DNA of 64,000 bases. Origin: Fictibacillus phosphorivorans. Its GTDB lineage: Bacteria; Bacillota; Bacilli; Bacillales; Fictibacillaceae. Shown here piece by piece: positions 32,219-40,260 of this stretch. The notes beneath the pieces were generated by a model. That model was not told where the DNA came from and did not search any database. It was given only the letters and a program-made list of their open reading frames with translations. Every line of letters starts with the position of its first letter. Positions within the stretch are counted from its first letter, which is position 1. Location: positions 23,431 to 87,430 of the forward strand of contig NZ_VDZU01000002.1 in NCBI RefSeq assembly GCF_007673525.1. The letters are read 5' to 3'. The translations under genes and the position numbers were made by a program.

Positions 32219-33205
32219 CTACACTTTCTCAGTAACTGCTTTGCCAAACAGTCCTTCTGGTTTGAAAATCAATACGACGATTAAAATGGCAAACGCAAAT
32301 ACATCTTTATACTCTGCACCAAAGATACCACCCGTTAATAGCTGGAGATTGGCAGCAGCAAACATTTCTAGAATTCCTAACATGAGTCCACCTGCCATAG
32401 CACCACGGATATTTCCGATGCCTCCGAGTACTGCAGCCGTAAATGCTTTCAATCCTAGAATAAAACCGATATAAGGATCGATCGTTCCATATTGCACAGC
32501 AAACAGTACACCCGTTGCTCCACCTAGAGCTGATCCGATAAAAAAGGTCAACGAAATCACTCTATTCACATTGATCGACATAAGCGAAGCTGTTTCACGA
32601 TCTTGAGCCACTGCTCTCATCGCCATGCCCCACTTCGTTTTATTGACGAAAAAGTCCAGTCCAATCATCATGATCACTACTGCAATAATCAGGATCAATG
32701 TAGACGTTTTAAAGAAAGCATCACTGAACGAAGAGGAGATGCTAGAAAATTTAATGGAAAACTGCTCATTAAACATGGATGGACCAGTTAAGATATAATT
32801 TCCTCTTTTGTATTCTGTAATAAAACGAACGAGATCCTGCAGCAAGAACGATACACCGATCGCTGAGATCAACGTGATCAGTTTAGGTGAATTTCGGAGC
32901 GGTCTGTATGCCATACGCTCTATTCCAACCCCCATGAAACCGGTTAAAATCGACGTAACAACCAAAACAAGAATCAAAGCAAGAATGGCAGGCATCGCTG
33001 CCAACCAGCCCATTCCTGTCATAAGAATCAGCATTGCAACGCCAATAAAAGCTCCGGTCATAAAAATCTCACCGTGGGCGAAATTAATGAGCTCTAATAT
33101 TCCATAAACCATCGTATAACCGAGTGCAATAACGGCGTAAATCGCACCAAGAGCGATTCCATCTACAAGAACTTGTGGCAGACTTTGTAAAATTTCAGCT
33201 AACAT
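32219..33205 (-). CDS. livH: Branched-chain amino-acid ABC transporter permease LivH
   Basis: A 328-aa permease with about eight membrane segments. The motif YTMVYGILELINFAHGEIFMTGAF is typical of LivH, as are AVAQDRETASLMSINVNRVISLTF (EAA-like coupling loop) and KAFTAAVLGGIGNIRGAMAGG. It ends with KPEGLFGKAVTEKV. It forms the heterodimer with LivM. Confidence 0.94.
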   Translation of the reverse strand: MLAEILQSLPQVLVDGIALGAIYAVIALGYTMVYGILELINFAHGEIFMTGAFIGVAMLILMTGMGWLAAMPAILALILVLVVTSILTGFMGVGIERMAYRPLRNSPKLITLISAIGVSFLLQDLVRFITEYKRGNYILTGPSMFNEQFSIKFSSISSSFSDAFFKTSTLILIIAVVIMMIGLDFFVNKTKWGMAMRAVAQDRETASLMSINVNRVISLTFFIGSALGGATGVLFAVQYGTIDPYIGFILGLKAFTAAVLGGIGNIRGAMAGGLMLGILEMFAAANLQLLTGGIFGAEYKDVFAFAILIVVLIFKPEGLFGKAVTEKV

Positions 33206-33235
33206 AAATATTCCTCTCTTTCACGTCTGGGGAGT

Positions 33236-33282
33236 ATGTAAAAAAGAAGAGGGACATGGCCGTTGGGGTCATTCCCTCTCTT
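33236..33282 (-). terminator. Hairpin between livK and livH
   Basis: On the minus strand AGAGGGA pairs with TCCCTCT, enclosing a second small stem, and is followed by CTTTTTT. It probably reduces read-through, so that the binding protein is made in excess over the membrane components. Confidence 0.6.
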
Positions 33283-33294
33283 GTAAACATAAGT

Positions 33295-34494
33295 TTACTT
33301 ACTGATTTCGCCTTCTTGAACGCCTGGATATTTAGCTTCACTGAACTTGTAGATGTAGACTTTTGCAAACTTGTTATCACCGATATCATCAAACCCGACT
33401 TTTGTTACAACACCTTGGAAATCTTGAATCTTTCGGATTTCTTCTGCTACTTTTTCACGTGCTGGAAGATCTCCGTCACTTCCTTCGATCGCCGCCTCAA
33501 GTCCTTTTAATAGTACGCTCATAGAATCATAGCCATAAGCTGAATAAGACTCTACGTTTTTGTTGAACTTCTCTTTGTATTTTGAAGAGAAATCTTTGCC
33601 TTCTGTTGATTTGCTTGCATCAGCTGCTACAGAAGTATAATAAACGTCTTTTACAGAATCACCAGCGATCTCAACTAGAGTAGAAGAATCCATTCCATCT
33701 CCACCCATGAATGGAATCTTAATTCCTTTGTCACGAGCTTGTCTGATCAACTGCCCACCTTCTGTGTATAATCCACCAAAGAACACTAAATCAGGTTTCT
33801 TTGATAATACTTGTGTAAGTACACCGTTAAAGTCTTTCTCACCAACGGTAATTCCTTCGTAACCAAGAATTTCTGCTCCAGCCTCTTCAGCTGCCTTCTT
33901 AAACGCATCTGCAAGACCTGTTCCGTAAGCGGTTTTATCTTGGATAACAAAGATTTTCTTCGCTCCTAATTTATTGATTGCAAAGTCTGCACCTGCAGGG
34001 CCTTGGAAATCATCACGTGCTACGATACGGTTAACTGTTTTAAGTCCACGATCCGTTACTTCTGTCGCAGTATTTGCTGGAGAAACCATCGGCACTTTAT
34101 ACTTTTCATAAACTTCAGATGACGGGATGGAGACGCCTGAATTCAAGTGACCCACTACCCCTAGGATTGATTTATCTGAACCAATCAGCTGTGCGTTTGC
34201 TACACCTTTTTTAGGATCTGCTTGATCATCATACGGCTGAAGCTGAAGCTTGTACCCTAAGTCTTCAAACTTCTTCTTATTCTCTTCAAGCGCCAGTTGC
34301 GCACCAAGCTTAATAGATTCCCCTAGTGTTGCACTACCGCCAGACAAAGGAGTTTGAGTCGCGATTTTAATTACCTTTCCGCTTCCGCCCCCTCCATTGC
34401 TTCCTTCTGAACCGCCAGAAGAATTACAACCTGCCAAAAGTCCTAGTGATAATGCAGAAACCGCTAATACTTTTAACCCTCTCATAATCCCCAC
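33295..34494 (-). CDS. livK: Branched-chain amino-acid-binding lipoprotein LivK
   Basis: A 399-aa solute-binding lipoprotein. The signal MKVLAVSALSLGLLAGC (in the actual sequence after MGIMRG) ends in lipobox LAGC, followed by a Gly/Ser-rich linker. The ANF-receptor-like core begins IKIATQTPLSGGSATLGES; segments VSPANTATEVTDRG and DKTAYGTGLADAFKKAAEEAGAEI are diagnostic. It delivers branched-chain amino acids or similar substrates to LivHM. First gene of the operon. Confidence 0.93.
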   Translation of the reverse strand: MGIMRGLKVLAVSALSLGLLAGCNSSGGSEGSNGGGGSGKVIKIATQTPLSGGSATLGESIKLGAQLALEENKKKFEDLGYKLQLQPYDDQADPKKGVANAQLIGSDKSILGVVGHLNSGVSIPSSEVYEKYKVPMVSPANTATEVTDRGLKTVNRIVARDDFQGPAGADFAINKLGAKKIFVIQDKTAYGTGLADAFKKAAEEAGAEILGYEGITVGEKDFNGVLTQVLSKKPDLVFFGGLYTEGGQLIRQARDKGIKIPFMGGDGMDSSTLVEIAGDSVKDVYYTSVAADASKSTEGKDFSSKYKEKFNKNVESYSAYGYDSMSVLLKGLEAAIEGSDGDLPAREKVAEEIRKIQDFQGVVTKVGFDDIGDNKFAKVYIYKFSEAKYPGVQEGEISK

Positions 34495-34677
34495 CTAAAA
34501 TCCCCCTTGTTTTGAATATTATGATAATTTCCACTATTTAAAAAAATAGTACATGAAGAAAAGGGATTAGACAACTAAATTTTTGGAAAAATAGAATTTT
34601 TATGTTAAATTTAAAAGTTTTCCCTATTATTCAACATATTTCTTTATAGTTCGCCCATCTAGAACTTTAGTAGGAAT

Positions 34678-34713
34678 AAAAAAAGACTCACTGTTAGAGA
34701 CAGTGAGTCTTTA
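34678..34713 (-). terminator. Terminator of yjbQ
   Basis: AAAGACTCACTGT/ACAGTGAGTCTTT, 13-bp perfect stem with 5-nt loop and T-run on the minus strand. The rest of 34495-34677 is AT-rich with no recognised gene; it should hold the livK promoter. Confidence 0.88.
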
Positions 34714-34723
34714 ATAAATACTT

Positions 34724-35125
34724 TTATTTGTTCAATATTTTAACGTGATACTTTCGAGTTCGTGGACCATCAAACTCACAAAAATAAACACCTTGCCATG
34801 TTCCTAAGAGGAGCTTGCCGTTCTGAATAAATACCACTTGCGAAGACCCAACGGTACTTGCTTTAAGATGTGAAGCAGAGTTTCCTTCAGCATGGCGATA
34901 CTTAGGGTGTTCCCACGGATACACCTCATCCAAGCGCATTAACATATCATGAACAACATCTGGATCTGCATTCTCGTTAATTGTTATTCCTGCTGTCGTA
35001 TGCGGACAATATATGTACATCACACCATCGTTTACACGCTGCTCTTCTAGATAAGCCTCTAATGTACTCGTAATCTCATACATCTCATCTCTTTGATGCG
35101 TTTGTATCGTAAATACTTGTGCCAA
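34724..35125 (-). CDS. yjbQ: YjbQ/UPF0047 family protein
   Basis: A 133-aa protein of the YjbQ family, reported to have side thiamine-phosphate synthase activity. The conserved motif [19 protein letters not shown] contains the His/Thr/Asn cluster, and the C-terminal part has [18 protein letters not shown] at 35125 has GGAGGG 6 nt upstream; ATG at 35131 directly abuts that site and is less likely. Confidence 0.87.
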   Translation of the reverse strand: MAQVFTIQTHQRDEMYEITSTLEAYLEEQRVNDGVMYIYCPHTTAGITINENADPDVVHDMLMRLDEVYPWEHPKYRHAEGNSASHLKASTVGSSQVVFIQNGKLLLGTWQGVYFCEFDGPRTRKYHVKILNK

Positions 35126-35213
35126 TCTCATCCCTCCTCATTCTTCTTATTTTGATGTTTCCCTATGAAAATCCTTTTTAATACTTGAAAGTTAATCATT
35201 CAGTATCAATAGG

Positions 35214-35250
35214 CAAAAAAAGAGGGGTGGTTATAAAACCATTCCTCTTC
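35214..35250 (-). terminator. Terminator of rsgA-like gene
   Basis: AGAGG-GTGGTT/AACCAT-CCTCT stem followed by TTTTTTT on the minus strand. Confidence 0.82.
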
Positions 35251-35258
35251 CATTTCAA

Positions 35259-36320
35259 TTATTTACGATGAACGCGCGTGCGGTCACCAGCGAGTTTTTT
35301 CCATTTTGCTCTTTCGGCATTCGCTAACTTCTGATCTTCTTTGCGAGCAAAGTAAGCTAATTCACGCTGAAGTTTTACATAACTGTTATATCGATCTTTC
35401 TTTAACTCACCTGTTTCAATCGCTTCCTGCACTTTGCAACCAGGCTCATTTTGATGTGTACAATCACGAAAACGGCATAGTTCCGCATATCCTTCAACAT
35501 CCTGGAAACTCTGGCTTAAGCTGCTGTCACCTTCCCACAATTGAAGCTCTCTCATTCCTGGAGTATCGATTAAGATTCCACCACGATCAAGAACAAGCAG
35601 TTCACGATGCGTGGTCGTATGCTTTCCTTTTCCATCTTCTTCACGAATAACGTTCGTTTTCAATACCTCTGACCCGAAAAGTTTGTTTGCAAGCGTGGAT
35701 TTCCCAACACCTGAGGAACCTAATAGAGCAACGGTTTCCCCTTCTGAAATATAAGTTGCCAGATCCTCAAGACCAAAACCTGTTTCTGCACTAACTGCAA
35801 ATGTCGGAACTCCAAACGCAATAGTTTCCACTTCATCTAATATCGTTTGAACATCATCACAAAGATCCGCCTTGCTTAGAACGATAACTGGAGTCGCACC
35901 GCTTTCCCACGCCATTAATAAATAGCGCTCGAGTCTGCGAAGGTTGAAGTCTTGATTTAGAGCATTTACTAAAAAGACCGTATCTACGTTTGTCGCAACA
36001 ATCTGTTCATCCGTTGTTAAGCCGGCTGCTTTGCGAGAAAACTTACTTTTGCGCGGCAGGATTCCGTGGACGTAAGCTTTTCCTTCTTGCGGAATAGCCT
36101 GAACAGCTACCCAATCTCCAACTGCTGGGAAATCATGACGCCCTGTTGCATTAAAGCGAATCTTGCCTGTGATTTCACCTAATAATTCACCATGCTCCGT
36201 TAGAACGCTATAGAGCCCTTTGTGCTCTACACTTATTCTTCCTGGAACAAGATCTTGATTTTCATATGTTTTAAACGATTCTTCAAATGTTTGATTCCAA
36301 CCTAATGATTTTAAATTCAA
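35259..36320 (-). CDS. rsgA: Ribosome small-subunit-dependent GTPase, RsgA-like paralogue
   Basis: A 353-aa circularly permuted GTPase: an N-terminal OB domain (residues about 30-100), then G4 LSKADL before G1 GSSGVGKSTLAN, G3 DTPGMREL, and a C-terminal zinc knuckle CRFRDCTHQNEPGC. RsgA helps release maturation factors from the 30S subunit. It is longer than the canonical Bacillus YloQ (about 300 aa) and lies outside the usual prpC-prkC-rsgA cluster, so it is probably a second paralogue. TTG at 36320 has GGAGGG 7 nt upstream. An in-frame upstream extension only runs through repeat R4. Confidence 0.9.
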   Translation of the reverse strand: MNLKSLGWNQTFEESFKTYENQDLVPGRISVEHKGLYSVLTEHGELLGEITGKIRFNATGRHDFPAVGDWVAVQAIPQEGKAYVHGILPRKSKFSRKAAGLTTDEQIVATNVDTVFLVNALNQDFNLRRLERYLLMAWESGATPVIVLSKADLCDDVQTILDEVETIAFGVPTFAVSAETGFGLEDLATYISEGETVALLGSSGVGKSTLANKLFGSEVLKTNVIREEDGKGKHTTTHRELLVLDRGGILIDTPGMRELQLWEGDSSLSQSFQDVEGYAELCRFRDCTHQNEPGCKVQEAIETGELKKDRYNSYVKLQRELAYFARKEDQKLANAERAKWKKLAGDRTRVHRK

Positions 36321-36391
36321 TGTAATACCCTCCGAATAAATGTTGTCATTTTTTATAAAACTTTTCCTAAAACAATGTTGTCCTAGAATGT

Positions 36392-36519
36392 GGTTGATTT
36401 CTGTTCCAGGTGCTCGCTTTCCGGGGGGCGTGCGGTGAGCCACCTTGACGCTTTGCGCCCTTAGGTGTCTCACCTGTCCCGCTGATCCCCCAGGAGTCTC
36501 CCACCTTACACTACAATCA
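36392..36519 (-). repeat. Intergenic repeat R4 (basic form)
   Basis: GTTGATTTCTGTTCCAGGTGCTCGC at one end, GCGGTGAGCCACC, the GACGCTTTGCGCC centre, GTCTCACCTGTCCCGCTGATCCCCCAGGAGTC and CACTACAATC at the other. Close to R1 and R2. It lies 70 bp upstream of the rsgA-like start. Confidence 0.9.
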
Positions 36520-36592
36520 TTTTCAAAGGAGAAAAAGGAACAAAAATTACTTCTTAGAAACAATGATTTAGTAAAAAGTCTTTCTTGCAAAA

Positions 36593-36629
36593 TAAAAAGA
36601 ACCTAAATATACATACTTAGGTTCTTTAC
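36593..36629. terminator. Terminator-like hairpin
   Basis: AAAGAACCTAA/TTAGGTTCTTT perfect 11-bp stem with A- and T-rich flanks on both sides. Confidence 0.7.
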
Positions 36630-36661
36630 AGAAAGAAAGGTACACAAATACCCCTCTTCAT

Positions 36662-36697
36662 ATAAAAAACCATGGCACTGTTGTACAGCCCATGGTT
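36662..36697 (-). terminator. Terminator of the 36739-36819 peptide gene
   Basis: AACCATGG/CCATGGTT stem with TTTTTTAT following on the minus strand. Confidence 0.65.
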
Positions 36698-36738
36698 AAA
36701 TGACAAATTTAAGAGAAGATATTACATACGCAAAAAAA

Positions 36739-36819
36739 CTACTTGCGATTCTTCATTGTCCCAATAGGCTGTACATAAATTACACTCTCTGAAGTCAATC
36801 CATTAAGTTGTCTCATCAT
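36739..36819 (-). CDS. Small peptide gene (26 aa)
   Basis: MMRQLNGLTSESVIYV followed by QPIGTMKNRK. AAGGAGG lies 5 nt before the first ATG and 8 nt before the second, a near-ideal ribosome site in an otherwise gene-free stretch, and a terminator hairpin follows the stop. No signal peptide or membrane segment; net positive C-terminus. I recognise no family. It could be a signalling or leader peptide or a short regulatory protein. Confidence 0.55.
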   Translation of the reverse strand: MMRQLNGLTSESVIYVQPIGTMKNRK

Positions 36820-36906
36820 ACATACCTCCTTGGGTTTCGTTAAGATTAGTTACTTTACTTCTACACTATAGCAGTATATGCATAAAATGTAAATAGATGC
36901 ATATTT

Positions 36907-37962
36907 TTATTTTTGGGCAGAAGCGTTCTGATACCCCTCAATGATCCGTTTGATCATCGGCATATCCATCTGAAGGGGTGCAGCTTCTAATTCTTCTAGC
37001 ATTCGTTGCGTATTGCTGTCATCAAACGTAATATTTCTGTTCAAGTAATTTTTATAAACATCAATCACGCTGTTGAGAAGCTGTTCTTCTTCATTAAGAG
37101 ATGGCTCATAATCGTACGGAGCAAGCTTAAACAGCTCAAGTCCCGCTTTTTCCCTCATAACCTGAAAAACATCTGCACTAAGCGGCGGATTGTTATTTGT
37201 AATATGATAGATCTTTGTTTCTCTTCCCTTTTTTAAAACACCAGATAAAACATCCGCTACATAATCGACAGGAACAAGATTCTGCGTACTGCCTTCTTCA
37301 CACAATAAGTGGAAGACGCGATCTCCCATTCCTTTTCTCTGAAACCTTTTCTTAAAGACCTCAAGGCTTCTGAGTAATCCATACAGCGTAAACTTAGAGT
37401 CCGCTTCTCCTGTCTTAGAGTCACCAATAATGATCGCCGGTCTTAAGATACTTACGTTAAAACGATCTGTGAACTCCATACATAAGTGCTCTGCTTTGCA
37501 TTTACTTTCTTCATACGGATTGTTAAATACATTGTTCACACTGTGCAATTCTTCTTTAGCAAATTCGTCTTTGCCAAGTGTATAGGCTGTGCTTACATAA
37601 TAAAAATGCGATACCCCCATGTTCTTTGCAGCATGAAGTGCATGTTGAGTACCTGTATAATTTATTTGAAAAAGTTCATCTTTAAGGTCTAAGTCAAATT
37701 TCACTAGGGCAGCCATATGATAAAATACATCAATTTTATCTGTAAGCTCTTGCTCCGCTTCCTTCGTCATACCTAAGCGAGGAGCTGTGATGTCCCCTTG
37801 AATAATATGAATAACGCCGTTCAAATCAGCTGTCTTGTGAAGAAGCTGTTCAGCTTTTTGTAAGTTTCGCGCTAACACATAAAGTGTATGACCTTCACGC
37901 GCCAAATTTTGAATTAAGCGACCACCTAGAAAACCAGTTGCTCCAGTTAAAAAAATATTCAT
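36907..37962 (-). CDS. NAD-dependent epimerase / thioester-reductase-like SDR
   Basis: A 351-aa extended SDR. TGATGFLGGRLIQNL gives the cofactor loop, and VSTAYTLG and NPYEESKCKAEHL give the active-site Ser and the YxxxK pair. The N-terminal half resembles 'male sterility'/thioester reductase (TerC-type Lys6-reductase) domains that reduce acyl thioesters, but there is no carrier domain nearby. It appears monocistronic. Substrate unknown. Confidence 0.86.
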   Translation of the reverse strand: MNIFLTGATGFLGGRLIQNLAREGHTLYVLARNLQKAEQLLHKTADLNGVIHIIQGDITAPRLGMTKEAEQELTDKIDVFYHMAALVKFDLDLKDELFQINYTGTQHALHAAKNMGVSHFYYVSTAYTLGKDEFAKEELHSVNNVFNNPYEESKCKAEHLCMEFTDRFNVSILRPAIIIGDSKTGEADSKFTLYGLLRSLEVFKKRFQRKGMGDRVFHLLCEEGSTQNLVPVDYVADVLSGVLKKGRETKIYHITNNNPPLSADVFQVMREKAGLELFKLAPYDYEPSLNEEEQLLNSVIDVYKNYLNRNITFDDSNTQRMLEELEAAPLQMDMPMIKRIIEGYQNASAQK

Positions 37963-38068
37963 TCAGCTGTTCCTTCCTATTCCTATATCAGCATACTTCT
38001 GCTTATATAGTACCACAACATTGCTTATGTGTTGCCGGTTTCAAAAGATATGAGAAATAAGCCACAAA

Positions 38069-38098
38069 ATAAAAAAGCTGCTAAAAAGCAGCCTTATT
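38069..38098 (-). terminator. Terminator of the peroxiredoxin operon
   Basis: AAGCTGCT/AGCAGC stem with AAAAAA on the left (T-run on minus), overlapping the stop of the 57-aa gene. Confidence 0.7.
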
Positions 38099-38267
38099 TT
38101 TCATCATCAGGTTTAGCAATATTAATAGCTGGCATCTCACTATTCATATAATCAGTGGGATGGCCATCGGTTTGTTGTTTCTCATCATAAAAATAAGCGT
38201 TGATCTCTTGTTCTGCGTGAGCAGTCGGATCTTCAACGGGTTCGTGATTCTTACGTTCCTGGTCCAC
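38094..38267 (-). CDS. Small acidic protein downstream of peroxiredoxin
   Basis: A 57-aa hydrophilic, acidic protein, MDQERKNHEPVEDPTAHAEQ onwards, ending PAINIAKPDDEK. The GTG start lies 3 nt after the peroxiredoxin stop, and its GGAG ribosome site lies within the end of that gene, so the two form an operon. No cysteine and no known domain. Function unknown. Confidence 0.7.
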   Translation of the reverse strand: MDQERKNHEPVEDPTAHAEQEINAYFYDEKQQTDGHPTDYMNSEMPAINIAKPDDEK

Positions 38268-38270
38268 AGG

Positions 38271-38738
38271 CTAATCTCCTTTTCCACATGATTCACAAGC
38301 TTTAAATACTTCTTCATATTGAAGCTTTTCATTCGCATCAAACGTATGGTTGCTGAATTGAACAACACCTTTTTGATCGATAACAAAACATGATCGAATA
38401 GCAGTTCCATCTTCTTCGTTAAGAACACCAAACTTACTAGTTACTTTTTTGTGCCAATCGGCTAAAAGTGGGTAAGGCAAGGTTCCTAGGGCTGCCGCAA
38501 AGACATTGTGTGAGTATATGTGATCAACACTGATCGCAAGCACTTCTGTATTGGCATCTTCAAAGCGTTTGTAATCCTCTTTCCAAGAGGTAATTTCCTT
38601 AATTCAGCCAGGCGTGAAATCTAGTGGATAAAAAGCCACAAGGACATTTTTCTTTCCTTTAAAATCTGATAATGAGATATCTTTTTTTAATGTAGATGGT
38701 AACGTAAAATTCGGTGCAACATCACCTTTTTGTAGCAC
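38271..38738 (-). CDS. Peroxiredoxin with in-frame TGA at the peroxidatic Cys: candidate selenoprotein
   Basis: A 155-codon AhpC/TSA-type peroxiredoxin of the BCP/PrxQ class. It starts [15 protein letters not shown] and continues through [14 protein letters not shown] to codon 45, which is TGA (38604-38606), and then [14 protein letters not shown] through to the stop at 38271 without further lesions. Family members have Cys at exactly this place (FTPGC or FTPVC). The conserved Arg segment IRSCFVID and the C-terminal CESCGKGD follow. GTG at 38738 has AGGAGG 7 nt upstream. A SECIS-like hairpin follows the TGA. If decoded, it is a selenocysteine peroxidase; if not, the product stops at 44 residues. 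A point-mutation pseudogene is the alternative. Confidence 0.82.
38576..38590 (-). promoter_or_regulatory. SECIS-like hairpin in the peroxiredoxin gene
   Basis: On the minus strand CCTCTT pairs perfectly with AAGAGG around the loop GGA. Nineteen nucleotides separate the TGA from the loop. Stem, short loop beginning with G and distance fit the general bacterial SECIS model. It lies inside the reading frame and encodes ordinary helix residues. Confidence 0.6.
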
Positions 38739-38837
38739 TATCCCACCTCCTTGCGTCTTTAAGAATATACTTCCCTGAACATATAAAAGAAAACGTTGGA
38801 ATATATAGTCATTGCATGGTGCTGTCTAAAAACTGAG

Positions 38838-38937
38838 GACTTATAAAAAGCATTTCAAGACTTATAAATTTTTTTGAGGACTTATAAAAAAGTTTGAAGA
38901 CTCATAAATTTTTCCGAAGACTTATAAAGAAATATTT
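38838..38937. repeat. 20-21-bp tandem array A3
   Basis: Five copies of GACTTATAA or GACTCATAA begin at 38838, 38859, 38879, 38899 and 38919, giving spacings of 21, 20, 20 and 20 bp. The rest of each unit is a variable A/T-rich stretch. It begins directly past the terminator of the acidic-protein gene. Confidence 0.9.
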
Positions 38938-38943
38938 CAATAC

Positions 38944-38975
38944 AAAAAAGCCAGGGACCGCGAATCCCTGACTGC
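38944..38975 (-). terminator. Terminator of the acidic-protein gene
   Basis: CAGGGA/TCCCTG stem plus flanking GC pairs, followed by TTTTTT on the minus strand. Confidence 0.7.
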
Positions 38976-38982
38976 ATTTTTT

Positions 38983-40203
38983 CTATTTTGTTGCCGTTTC
39001 TACTGTGATTTCAACCGTATTTTCAGTTGTATCTTCTTCAATTGCAGGTATTTCAACAACTTCTGAAGCATCTTCTTCTAAAACATCTTCAACTGCTAAA
39101 ATTGCCGCGTTGATTGCTGCATGAAGCTTTGCATTTTCAGAAGCATGCTCAGCTGCTAATGAACGAATTTTGTTCAAAAGTGCAGAAAATTCTTCTTCAG
39201 TCGTTGTTTCTTCAGCTGCTGGTGCTTCCTCAGTTACTTCTTCTTCAGTCGTAGTCTCTTCAGTCGCCGGAGCTTCTTCTGTTACTTCTTCTTCAGTTGA
39301 AGTTTCTTCAGTCACAGGTGTTTCTTCTGTAACTTCAGCATCAGCATGTACTGCAGCATTTGGCGCAGCATGCATTTTTGCGTTTTCATTTGAACGCTCA
39401 AACGCATTAGAGTTGATTTTGTTTTGAAGAGATTTGTTTTCTAGCTTCTCTTTTCTGTCTTCAGAATCTTCATCATCAGAATGGTCTTTTCCATTCTCAG
39501 CATCATCGTCCTCTTTAACTGCATCATCATCAGCAATAACATCTGTTTTATCTTCTTCTTTTACTGGATTATCTGCATTTTTCTTCTGAACTGCTTCATC
39601 TTCAGAATCTTCATCGTCTTCTTTAACCGCATCTTCATCCGAAGCATATTCGATATCCTCTTTACGAGTAGCATCCTCATCATCTGTTACTGAATCTTCC
39701 TTTTTACCCTCTTCAGGATTCGTTGTAACTGGAACTTCAATTTCAATAACTTCTGTTCTTTCTTCCTCAACAGGAACTACAACTTCTGCTGTAGGTTCTT
39801 CAGTAACAGATTTTGCTGCAGGCTCTTCTGCTTTAGTCGAAACAGCGTGAACCGCCGCATTTGGAGCAGCGTGTTTCTTAGCCGTTTCACTCGCATGTTC
39901 AGCAGCTTGAGAATGACTCTTATCTTTTTCAGCTTTTTCTGGCTTCGTAGCTGTTTTCTCAGGTTTGGCTGGTTTTTCAACTTTTACTGGCTTTTGAATC
40001 TGCACAGTAACTTTAGCTGGTTTTTCAAACTTTTCGTCCTTAGCTTGTACGTGACCTTGAGATCCTTTTGCACTTTGAGCAGCAATAGCCTTTTCTGATT
40101 GGTGCCCAGCCGCCTCAGCAGCCCCAGTACCTACAACAGCTGCAAGAGTTAATGTTCCAGCAAATACGATAGATTTTACAAATGTACGGTTGACTTTTTT
40201 CAT
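38983..40203 (-). CDS. Exported acidic repeat protein
   Basis: A 406-aa protein with a signal peptide (about residues 1-31, TGAAEAA) and strong low complexity: a Lys/Pro-rich stretch at about 55-90, then long Glu/Asp/Thr blocks. Three copies of a motif of about 20 aa occur: HASETAKKHAAPNAAVHAV, RSNENAKMHAAPNAAVHAD and HASENAKLHAAINAAILAV. EETxTEEEVTEEAPA is repeated in tandem near residue 300-340. No LPXTG or transmembrane anchor at the C-terminus, so it is secreted or held by charge. Probably intrinsically disordered between the motifs. No known family. It lies downstream of a strongly basic exported protein. Confidence 0.8.
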   Translation of the reverse strand: MKKVNRTFVKSIVFAGTLTLAAVVGTGAAEAAGHQSEKAIAAQSAKGSQGHVQAKDEKFEKPAKVTVQIQKPVKVEKPAKPEKTATKPEKAEKDKSHSQAAEHASETAKKHAAPNAAVHAVSTKAEEPAAKSVTEEPTAEVVVPVEEERTEVIEIEVPVTTNPEEGKKEDSVTDDEDATRKEDIEYASDEDAVKEDDEDSEDEAVQKKNADNPVKEEDKTDVIADDDAVKEDDDAENGKDHSDDEDSEDRKEKLENKSLQNKINSNAFERSNENAKMHAAPNAAVHADAEVTEETPVTEETSTEEEVTEEAPATEETTTEEEVTEEAPAAEETTTEEEFSALLNKIRSLAAEHASENAKLHAAINAAILAVEDVLEEDASEVVEIPAIEEDTTENTVEITVETATK

Positions 40204-40260
40204 TTTTATTCGCTCCTTAAATTTTCAGATAGTTGTTCACATCACAATTTTCTAGAAAAA

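Noticed and set aside
36321..36590. N-terminal extension of the RsgA-like GTPase
   Set aside because: The extension is encoded by repeat R4 and flanking sequence; the TTG at 36320 has an ideal ribosome site and matches the family start.
38271..38543. Separate 90-aa peroxiredoxin fragment as a stand-alone gene
   Set aside because: It has no ribosome site of its own, and the frame continues upstream through a single TGA to a proper start; the full gene is the better reading.
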